Below, one piece after another: positions 1 through 5,785 of a stretch of DNA of 9,316 nucleotides (positions are counted from its first letter, which is position 1; each line of letters begins with the position of its first letter). The notes beneath the pieces were generated by a model that saw only the letters and a program-made list of their open reading frames with translations, searched no databases and was not told the origin of the DNA. Origin of the DNA: JALZCH01 sp036400075 (lineage in GTDB: Bacteria > Acidobacteriota > Blastocatellia > Pyrinomonadales > Pyrinomonadaceae); assembly GCA_036400075.1 (NCBI GenBank), contig DASWLV010000264.1, forward strand, positions 1 to 9,316, given 5' to 3'. A program made the translations under genes and the position numbers.

Positions 1-700
1 CGTAATAGCTTCCGTCAATGTTTTCGGGATTGACGTTCATTGTCGAACCGTGTTCGATTGATTCGGCGAGAACAAAGCGAATCGCTTCATATAAATTTTT
101 TGCGCGTTTTGCCGAAATTTGATCGGCGGGAGCTTGCGGATTAACGCGGGCTAAAAACAATGCTTCGGCGGCGTAAATATTTCCCAAACCGCAAACTTTT
201 GTTTGATCGAGCAGAAATTCTTTCAAGCTGCGCTTTGATTTGGAAAGCGCCCCCCGAAAATAACGAAATGAAAAATCATCGGACAACGGTTCGGGAGCGA
301 GACATTTTAATTCCTTTGTTTCGGCGAGACGCTCCGATTCAATTAGCTTCATCATCCCGAAATGTCTCTGGTCTTGAAAGACGAGCTTGTCTTTATCAGC
401 AAAATAAAAAACTGCGTGAGCATGTTTCGGTAAATCGCGTTCTTCGGAAAGCAGCATAAAACGCCCGGTCATCCGCAAATGCGTCAGCAAAACCCGATTG
501 GAGTCGAAATAAAAAAGAATGTGTTTGCCACGTCTGCCGACAGTTTCAATTGTTGAGTTTGCAATTCCGGCGGTAAATTCCGTCGGCGAATTTGCAGCCG
601 CCAGCTTTTCTCTCAACAACTCGGTTTTGACGATTTTGCGTTTTGACACGAGCTTGTCTAGCGATTGCGCGACAAGCTCAACTTCAGGTAATTCAGGCAT
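1..700 (-). CDS. mutM: Formamidopyrimidine-DNA glycosylase (Fpg/MutM), 3' end outside window
   Basis: Bifunctional base-excision repair enzyme that removes 8-oxoguanine and formamidopyrimidines and nicks the abasic site. Translating the minus strand from the ATG at 700-698 gives the family start MPELPEVE, with catalytic P2 and E3. Other family residues sit at expected places: K59 (RRGKH), the intercalation triad M77, R112 and F114 (LRMTG, QRHFG), and the helix-two-turn-helix GLGNIYAAE near residues 171-179 with N174. M77, R112, F114 and N174 match the numbering of the Geobacillus enzyme. About 233 codons are present; the usual length is about 270-290, so the C-terminal zinc finger, if present, is outside. 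The start is certain: the repeat just upstream places TGA and TAA in frame. No Shine-Dalgarno is visible because the repeat ends 3 nt from the ATG. The gene follows the nucleotidyltransferase on the same strand after a 76-bp gap. Confidence 0.96.
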   Translation of the reverse strand, partial: MPELPEVELVAQSLDKLVSKRKIVKTELLREKLAAANSPTEFTAGIANSTIETVGRRGKHILFYFDSNRVLLTHLRMTGRFMLLSEERDLPKHAHAVFYFADKDKLVFQDQRHFGMMKLIESERLAETKELKCLAPEPLSDDFSFRYFRGALSKSKRSLKEFLLDQTKVCGLGNIYAAEALFLARVNPQAPADQISAKRAKNLYEAIRFVLAESIEHGSTMNVNPENIDGSYY

Positions 701-703
701 TTT

Positions 704-774
704 CAGTTATCAGTTATCAGTTATCAGTTATCAATCAGCCAAATTGATAACTGATAACTGATAACTGATAACTG
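704..774. repeat. Perfect 32-bp inverted repeat of 7-bp units (copy 1)
   Basis: On the plus strand four copies of CAGTTAT plus CAAT (704-735) are followed by a 7-nt spacer CAGCCAA (736-742) and then the exact reverse complement, ATTG plus four copies of ATAACTG (743-774). The element fills the gap between the nucleotidyltransferase stop (777-779) and the mutM ATG (698-700), leaving 2 and 3 nt. As RNA it would form a 32-bp AU-rich stem directly in front of mutM. There is no U-tract after it, so it is not a standard intrinsic terminator. Because 7 is not a multiple of 3, one strand of each arm carries stops in all frames and the other none. Heptamer repeats of this general kind are known from cyanobacteria and other bacteria; assignment to a named family is not possible here. 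Confidence 0.95.
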
Positions 775-776
775 TT

Positions 777-1820
777 CTAAACTTGTGTGTAATCGGTGAG
801 CGTTGTTTTGTCGCCGAGAATCGAATTGTCTCCGACGGTGACGAAACGCCCGATATGGCAGCCGCGCCCGACGATTGAATTTGTCACGACCGCGCCGTGA
901 TTGATTCGTGTGTGCGCCCAGACGACCGAGTTTTCAATGACGGCTTTTTCCTCGACATAAACATTGGCGCCGAGGAAAGAATTGATAACGCGCGCGGAGG
1001 GTTTGATAACGCAGCCATCGGCGATGAACGAAACGCGGTCAATTTCAGCCGTGTGCGCGGCTTCAAAATCGCCGCGCGGAGCGTCGAAATGCAGATTGCG
1101 AATTTTTCCTTCAAGCAAATCTTTATGCGCCTGCAAATAACGACCGGGCGTGCCGATGTCGAGCCAGTAAGAATCGTCGGCGATGAAAGCGTAAAAAGAT
1201 TTTTCCTGCCGGAGTAAATCGGGAAATAAACCGTATTCAAACGAGTAATTTTCTCCCGCCGGAATCATTTCGACAACCGAAGGCTCAAGAATATAAATTC
1301 CGGCGTTGATTGTATTAAGATTCAATTCGGCTAAATCTTCCGGCGTTGGCTTTTCCAGAAAACGAACGACTTTGCCGTCCGCAGCAGTTTCGACCAAACC
1401 GTAAGCCGCAGGATTTTCGACGCGAGTCAAAACAATCGTCGCCAGAGATTTTTTTCGCCGGTGAAAATCAATCACCGCCGCCAGGTCAATGTCGGTCAAA
1501 ATATCGCCGTTAAAAATAACGGTCGCATCGCGTAGAAAATCAGAGGCAAAACGATATGCGCCGGCAGTTCCCATCGGGTTCGGCTCGTTCAAATATTGAA
1601 GTCTGACGCCGTATTCCAAACCGTCGTCCAAAACCTGCTCGATTTTGTCGGGCTGATAACTCAGAGACATTACGATATTCGTGATTCCGGCGCGTTTGAG
1701 CGTTTCGATTTGAGTCAACAGAAACGGGCGATTTCCGAGCGGAACAATCGGTTTCGGCGTGTAAACGGTCAAAGGGCGCAATCTCGTGCCTTTGCCGCCT
1801 GCTAAAATTAATGCTCGCAT
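777..1820 (-). CDS. NDP-sugar pyrophosphorylase, probable mannose-1-phosphate guanylyltransferase
   Basis: Cytoplasmic nucleotidyltransferase that joins a nucleoside triphosphate and a sugar 1-phosphate to give NDP-sugar and pyrophosphate, feeding polysaccharide or glycoconjugate synthesis. The 347-residue protein opens with the signature GGKGTRLRPLT (8-18) followed by PKP (22-24). It then shows NGD (104-106, metal-binding Asp), FLEKP (154-158), NAG (172-174) and YWLDIGTP (218-225). Residues about 262-340 are a left-handed beta-helix built of isoleucine/valine-rich hexapeptide repeats, as in long mannose-1-phosphate guanylyltransferases. The text around NGDILTDIDL and the domain order resemble the actinobacterial GDP-mannose enzyme, so GDP-mannose is my best guess; glucose-1-phosphate thymidylyl- or uridylyltransferase remains possible. 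A weak GAGG lies 11 nt before the ATG. It is divergent from the C25 peptidase gene and may be co-transcribed with mutM across the heptamer hairpin. Confidence 0.9.
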   Translation of the reverse strand: MRALILAGGKGTRLRPLTVYTPKPIVPLGNRPFLLTQIETLKRAGITNIVMSLSYQPDKIEQVLDDGLEYGVRLQYLNEPNPMGTAGAYRFASDFLRDATVIFNGDILTDIDLAAVIDFHRRKKSLATIVLTRVENPAAYGLVETAADGKVVRFLEKPTPEDLAELNLNTINAGIYILEPSVVEMIPAGENYSFEYGLFPDLLRQEKSFYAFIADDSYWLDIGTPGRYLQAHKDLLEGKIRNLHFDAPRGDFEAAHTAEIDRVSFIADGCVIKPSARVINSFLGANVYVEEKAVIENSVVWAHTRINHGAVVTNSIVGRGCHIGRFVTVGDNSILGDKTTLTDYTQV

Positions 1821-2006
1821 TTAACAAAAAACCTCAGAAATAAAAAATAAATTAAACATAAATCCGTAAAAATCGAGTTTAACCATAAAATTAAGATTTG
1901 AAAACCGCTGTGAAAAGATGATTATTAAAGACAAAGAGCGCCGGAAGCAAAAAAGCGAATTAAAAGAAACGCGGCTTGCATCCAATATCTGAAAATTGAG
2001 TCTAAT

Positions 2007-2031
2007 TTGGATGATTTTGATAGACATCCAA
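2007..2031. promoter_or_regulatory. Inverted repeat TTGGATG/CATCCAA over the candidate -35
   Basis: TTGGATG (2007-2013) and CATCCAA (2025-2031) form 7-bp arms around an 11-nt spacer, and the right arm overlaps the proposed -35 hexamer at 2021-2026. A further direct copy of CATCCAA lies at 1979-1985. This could be an operator, but a 7-bp pair can also arise by chance. Confidence 0.3.
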
Positions 2032-2049
2032 CATTTAAACGATTAAAAT
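2021..2049 (+). promoter_or_regulatory. Candidate sigma70-type promoter for the C25 peptidase gene
   Basis: TAGACA (2021-2026) and TAAAAT (2044-2049) are separated by 17 nt, and each matches the -35 and -10 consensus at five of six positions. It would give a leader of about 65 nt before the ATG at 2120. This is a pattern match only; in such AT-rich DNA chance matches are common, and the sigma factor preference of the host is unknown. Confidence 0.4.
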
Positions 2050-2119
2050 AGCAATTTGCACCTTTACAAAAAATCTATCGGTTTTGGAACTTTATTTCTT
2101 CTACCAGCGAAAGTGAATC

Positions 2120-4666
2120 ATGAAAAAAATAGTCGCCAGTTTATTTTTCTGTCTTTGCATCTGTTTGCTGACTCTTTCTCAAACATCAACAATTTTTTCA
2201 CAAAAGATTAACACGCCTGCTGCCAGAGCCATCAGCGATGGGAAAAACGGCGTTGTTATCCAGTGGGAAATCGAGCCGCAGACGAGCAATCTCGGCTATA
2301 ATGTTTATCGCCTCGAAAAAGGACAAGCCGTTTTGGTTAATCCGCAAATCCTCTTCGGCACATCGCTCGTCAACGGCGAAAAAGCAAAATATTTTCGCGA
2401 CAATTTGTATTCGATTTATGATTCGCAGGGCAGTCTCAAAAGCCGATATGTAATTGAAGAGATTGATTTGAGCTGGAACACGCGAAAAATTTCGGTTCAG
2501 ACCGATTATATCGAAAGCGTTACTCCCTTTATCGAAAATCAAACAATCGCTTTCGATGAGCTTTCAAAAGATTCCGAAAACGGGGAATTCGCCAAAGAGT
2601 ATCCGGTTGCGCCGGAAGGTAAACTATTTGCGATTTTAAACGCAGACCTCGCCCAAAACGACGACACGCAAAAATGGGTCGCCGCTCAGCCGGGAGCTAA
2701 AATCGCTGTTAAAGCCGAAGGCTTGTATCGCGTCTCGCGCGCGCAGCTTGCGGCGACGAATTTTAACGTTAACGCTCCGATCGCCAACTGGCAACTTTAC
2801 GCGGACGGTATCGAGCAGGCGATTATTGTTGGACCGAACGGCGATTATATCGAGTTTTACGGGAGAAGCGTTGATAATCGCTACACGGACACGAAATTTT
2901 ATTATCTGGTCGTCGGAACTACTCCGGGACGCAGAATGGGCTTAAATTCTCGCCGCCTGAACAATTCGCAAGTAGTCGCTCGTAGTTTTCTAAATAACTT
3001 CAGATTTAAAATACGGGATTTTACATCGCCATATGTAGGCGATCTTTCAAATGGTGAAGAAGAAAACTTTTTCTCAAGATTAATCGTCGGCGATCCGTCA
3101 CCGGGTACTAATATTGTCACTAACATCAAGGGCGTTGATACTAGCTCACCGCAAACCATGCTGACGTTCAAAATGCATGGACAATCTTCCACGGCGCATA
3201 CGATTACCGTCAAGCTCAATAATGCAGTTGTCGGAACGATTACTGGCGCGGGGCGAGTGCCTTTGGAAAAACAATTTACCGTTCCAACTTCGATGCTCGT
3301 TGAAGGAAACAACACTTTTACGTTTTCCACTTCTGCGGGTTCGTCCGTGCTTTTCGATACGCTCAGCGTCGCTTATAACCGCAATTTTACGGCTGATTCA
3401 AATCGTTTGACCTTTACAACAACATACGCGCGAGCGACGCGCATTCAAGGTTTTACCTCATCAAACATCCGTGTTTTCGACATCTCCGACCCGAATGGGA
3501 CGGCTTTGGTCAACGCCCGCAACGAAGGAAACGGCAGCATTTTTATTCCCGCCAATCGCCCGCAAATGTTATTTGCAGTCGGCGACGAAGGGATTTTGCA
3601 GCCGAACGCCGCGGCGGTTACTTCAAACTCGCCTTCTGCGATTTTAACTTCAGCCGCCAACAAAGATTTGGTCATCATTTCGCACGGCAATTTCATCGCC
3701 GCCGCAGAACCTCTGGCTGCTTATCGCCGCAGTCAAGGTTTAACGGTTGAAGTCGTCAATGTCGAAGACGTTTATGACGAATCCGGTTTTGGCTCAGTCA
3801 CGCCGCTTTCGATTCGCTCGTTTTTACAATCGGTCAATCCGAAATACGCTTTGCTGATCGGAGACGCCAATTACGACCAGCGAAATTATCAAAACACTCA
3901 GCCGAGCAATTTCGTCCCGACCAGAAATTTCGAGACTCTTTTCGGCGAAGCCGTTTCCGACGATTTGCTGGTGGATTTTAATAACGACAACATCCCGGAT
4001 TTCCCAATCGGCAGGTTGCCGGTAAAAGACAATACGGGTTTGCAAAACATCATCAATAAAATTCAGTCGTTTGAAGCGACCGTCAGCACCGCGCTTTTGC
4101 AGAAAGGCGGGCTTTTTATCAGCGACAGCGCGCTCGATTGGGACTTTTACGGCTCAAATCTGAAAGTGCGCGCCGAATTGCCAGCCAATACGCCGGTGAA
4201 ATTCATCAAGCGCACGGACGGCGACTCGGCTACAGTGCGCCAAATGATTATTAACGACATCAACAACGGACGCTTTTTGGTCGCTTATTCCGGTCACGGA
4301 CAAATCGGAGCCTGGTGGGCTACGGCAGCTTTTAGCAGGAACGATGCAGCAGTTTTGACAAATACGGTTTATCCGCTTTTCCTTCCGCTGAATTGTTTGA
4401 ACGGCGCTTTCGCCGATTCATTTAATGAAAGTTTAGCCGAAGCGATGGTCGAATCGCAGCACGGCGCAGTCGCCGCGTGGTCGTCGAGCGGTTTGACGTT
4501 CCCGGATCAGCAGGAGCTAATGGCAATACGTTTCTTCAAAACAATCGGCGGCGGTGAATTCGACCGAATCGGCGATGCGGTAAAAATATCCAAAGGCGCA
4601 ACGTTGGACGCGGATGTTCGCCGGTCTTGGATTTTGCTCGGCGATCCGACTTTAAAAATTCGTTAA
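2120..4666 (+). CDS. Exported C25 family (gingipain-like) cysteine peptidase
   Basis: The 848-residue protein begins with a signal peptide (MKK, then a hydrophobic stretch to about residue 20), so it is probably exported through Sec; no good lipobox is seen. Residues about 30-120 look like a fibronectin-III-type beta domain (GYNVYR). Residues about 180-300 resemble the N-terminal region common in C25 proteins, and about 345-420 look like a jelly-roll beta sandwich ending near VLFDTLSVAY. The peptidase domain spans about 515-845. It carries the catalytic His in YSGHG (H726) and the catalytic Cys in LNCLNGAF (C759). The 33-residue spacing equals that of His211 and Cys244 in gingipain R. The chain stops at LLGDPTLKIR, the normal end of the C25 domain, with no type IX secretion sorting domain. 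PorU-type sortases share this fold, but nothing supports that role here. It is a single transcription unit with its own terminator. Substrate specificity cannot be read from the sequence. Confidence 0.9.
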   Translation: MKKIVASLFFCLCICLLTLSQTSTIFSQKINTPAARAISDGKNGVVIQWEIEPQTSNLGYNVYRLEKGQAVLVNPQILFGTSLVNGEKAKYFRDNLYSIYDSQGSLKSRYVIEEIDLSWNTRKISVQTDYIESVTPFIENQTIAFDELSKDSENGEFAKEYPVAPEGKLFAILNADLAQNDDTQKWVAAQPGAKIAVKAEGLYRVSRAQLAATNFNVNAPIANWQLYADGIEQAIIVGPNGDYIEFYGRSVDNRYTDTKFYYLVVGTTPGRRMGLNSRRLNNSQVVARSFLNNFRFKIRDFTSPYVGDLSNGEEENFFSRLIVGDPSPGTNIVTNIKGVDTSSPQTMLTFKMHGQSSTAHTITVKLNNAVVGTITGAGRVPLEKQFTVPTSMLVEGNNTFTFSTSAGSSVLFDTLSVAYNRNFTADSNRLTFTTTYARATRIQGFTSSNIRVFDISDPNGTALVNARNEGNGSIFIPANRPQMLFAVGDEGILQPNAAAVTSNSPSAILTSAANKDLVIISHGNFIAAAEPLAAYRRSQGLTVEVVNVEDVYDESGFGSVTPLSIRSFLQSVNPKYALLIGDANYDQRNYQNTQPSNFVPTRNFETLFGEAVSDDLLVDFNNDNIPDFPIGRLPVKDNTGLQNIINKIQSFEATVSTALLQKGGLFISDSALDWDFYGSNLKVRAELPANTPVKFIKRTDGDSATVRQMIINDINNGRFLVAYSGHGQIGAWWATAAFSRNDAAVLTNTVYPLFLPLNCLNGAFADSFNESLAEAMVESQHGAVAAWSSSGLTFPDQQELMAIRFFKTIGGGEFDRIGDAVKISKGATLDADVRRSWILLGDPTLKIR

Positions 4667-4684
4667 GACGATTTTAGAGTAAAG

Positions 4685-4716
4685 AAAAACCGGAGCAAAA
4701 AGCTCCGGTTTTTTTT
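4685..4716. terminator. Bidirectional intrinsic terminator between convergent genes
   Basis: ACCGGAGC (4689-4696) pairs with GCTCCGGT (4702-4709) around a five-A loop. On the plus strand a run of eight T follows (4709-4716), ending the C25 peptidase transcript. On the minus strand the A-run at 4685-4689 becomes five T after the same stem. It can therefore also end the phosphatase-kinase-FHA transcript, whose last gene stops at 4724. Confidence 0.93.
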
Positions 4717-4723
4717 GTGAAAA

Positions 4724-5707
4724 TTATAGTTGAATTCGCAAAATGTAGCTGCAAATCGAAATCGAATCCTGCGCCGTGACCGGCGTCGGCTGTCCGGCGG
4801 GAACTTCTCGACCGCTGACGAGCGTCGGATTTTTTCCTTTATGCGTTACCCAGAATTTGCCCGTCGAATCTCTGGTTATAATCGCGTGCGGGCGGCTGAT
4901 TTCCGGGTCGCCGTCAAGCTGAATGTCCGAAGCGATTTTCTGCGATTTCCGCCCGATTGTGATTTGCGGTTGAAACACCGGAACTACAGATTGCTGCCGA
5001 TTGTCGCGCCAGATTTCCAAACGATACAACTCTCGTTTTTTGACCTGCGTCGCTTCCGTGTCCAAACCGCCCGATAAAGAAGCCGTTTTCTGTTCGATAT
5101 TGTTTGCCGCATTTCTTTCCACCGTTTGCGATTGAATTCCGCCCGGAGCGAACATCGTCGGCGCAAGCTGCGAGCTTTGATTCGGTGCGTTTTGGGGCAC
5201 ATTTTGTGGAAGGTTTTGAGGCGCATTCTGCGGTTGAGCAACAATGGGCGGCTGTGCGCCTTTGCGAGGAGTGATGCTGGTTTTCGTCGTACTGGCGGTT
5301 TCTTCCCAACTGTGCTGGACGCGAACTTCGCCTTTGTCGAGCGTTCCGTCAACCCGCAATTCGACGCTGAACGAAGCTGTTGCGAGCTTTGTTTTACCGG
5401 CTAAATCTCTGGCGTGTTCAGCCAAAACGTGATACAAACCCTGTTCGAGCGCGCGGCGTTTCATTCCCTGCCATTCGCGGTCGTCATCTTCGCTTAAGAA
5501 AACGATGTATTCGGGCGGAATTACGATTTGATCGGGCGGCAGAGGAACGGCTTCAGCCTGCATCACTTCGCCGATGGCGCGCGCAATAGTGACGATAAAT
5601 TGTTCGGCTTGTCGGCGCGGACGCGCTTGTTCAGCGGCTGCGCGCGAGAGAGCGTCTTCGGCGTCTTCACCGTCAACCCAGCGTCTTAAAGTATCAAGAA
5701 TTCCCAT
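4724..5707 (-). CDS. FHA domain protein with FhaA-like (DUF3662-type) N-terminal domain
   Basis: Likely cytoplasmic phosphothreonine reader for the adjacent kinase. In this 327-residue protein, residues about 1-135 resemble the N-terminal DUF3662 domain of actinobacterial FhaA (PPEYIVFLSEDD at 64-75, then alternating strands to VRVQHSW). Residues about 136-225 are a disordered linker rich in T, Q, N and P, with four QNxP units at 160-175. Residues about 226-327 are an FHA domain with the phosphothreonine-binding signature G252-R253, S271-R272-P-H274 and N293. No membrane segment is seen. The ATG at 5707 is the only plausible start, since a TAA lies two codons upstream within the repeat. No Shine-Dalgarno is visible. 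It is the last gene of the signalling cluster, 78 bp after the kinase. The FHA call is firm; the N-terminal assignment is by eye. Thr220 in EATQV has the acidic-then-T-Q context often seen at kinase targets, which is inference. Confidence 0.9.
   Translation of the reverse strand: MGILDTLRRWVDGEDAEDALSRAAAEQARPRRQAEQFIVTIARAIGEVMQAEAVPLPPDQIVIPPEYIVFLSEDDDREWQGMKRRALEQGLYHVLAEHARDLAGKTKLATASFSVELRVDGTLDKGEVRVQHSWEETASTTKTSITPRKGAQPPIVAQPQNAPQNLPQNVPQNAPNQSSQLAPTMFAPGGIQSQTVERNAANNIEQKTASLSGGLDTEATQVKKRELYRLEIWRDNRQQSVVPVFQPQITIGRKSQKIASDIQLDGDPEISRPHAIITRDSTGKFWVTHKGKNPTLVSGREVPAGQPTPVTAQDSISICSYILRIQL
5183..5230 (-). repeat. Four-unit QNxP coding repeat in the FHA linker
   Basis: Residues 160-175 of the FHA protein read QNAP, QNLP, QNVP, QNAP. 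The underlying 12-nt units are similar but not identical, pointing to old expansion within a flexible linker between the N-terminal and FHA domains. Confidence 0.8.
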
Positions 5708-5714
5708 AATTTAT

Positions 5715-5784
5715 CAGTTATCAGTCATCAGTCATCAGTTAACAGTATTCTGACTGATAACTGATGACTGATAACTGATAACTG
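5715..5784. repeat. Imperfect inverted repeat of 7-bp units (copy 2)
   Basis: Four heptamers on the plus strand (CAGTTAT, CAGTCAT, CAGTCAT, CAGTTAA; 5715-5742) are mirrored by ATAACTG, ATGACTG, ATAACTG, ATAACTG (5757-5784) around a 14-nt centre. The 28-bp arms have two mismatches. At 70 bp it nearly equals copy 1 (71 bp) and uses the same unit. It lies 1 nt from the kinase stop codon (5786-5788) and 7 nt from the FHA ATG (5705-5707), filling the 78-bp gap between them. It supplies in-frame stops just before the FHA start. No U-tract follows the stem on the minus strand, so it is not an obvious terminator. Confidence 0.92.
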
Positions 5785-5785
5785 T

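Larger units (their letters stand above)
1821..2119. other. AT-rich divergent intergenic region
   Basis: This 299-bp gap separates the minus-strand nucleotidyltransferase from the plus-strand C25 peptidase, so it should hold promoters for both. A fair sigma70-like promoter for the peptidase is listed separately. I found no convincing promoter for the nucleotidyltransferase and no RNA gene. Three copies of the motif CATCCAA, two forming an inverted pair, occur at 1979-2031. An open frame on the minus strand at 1821-2027 has no sign of being coding. Confidence 0.7.

Noticed and set aside
160..459. Plus-strand 99-codon open frame
   Set aside because: It lies wholly antisense to the clearly coding mutM gene and has no recognisable protein features.
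519..761. Plus-strand open frame ending in repeated SYQLSVIS-like residues
   Set aside because: It is antisense to mutM, and its end is only the translated heptamer repeat, which is stop-free on this strand.
704..774. Repeated units suggesting a CRISPR array
   Set aside because: The units are contiguous 7-mers in mirror-image arms with one 7-nt centre; there are no spacers between repeats and no cas genes.
704..774. Hairpin as an intrinsic terminator after the nucleotidyltransferase gene
   Set aside because: The stem is AU-rich and is followed by GAAA and the mutM ATG on the transcribed strand, not by a U-run.
1821..2027. Minus-strand 68-codon open frame between the nucleotidyltransferase and the peptidase
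   Set aside because: The composition is that of AT-rich intergenic DNA (Phe, Leu, Ile and Ser runs), no ribosome binding site is seen, and it overlaps the region where promoters are expected.
2120..2200. Lipoprotein signal in the C25 peptidase
   Set aside because: Cysteines occur in the hydrophobic stretch, but none is preceded by a usual lipobox, so an ordinary signal peptide is more likely.
2902..3330. Minus-strand 142-codon open frame inside the peptidase gene
   Set aside because: It is antisense to a well-supported coding region and has no family motifs.
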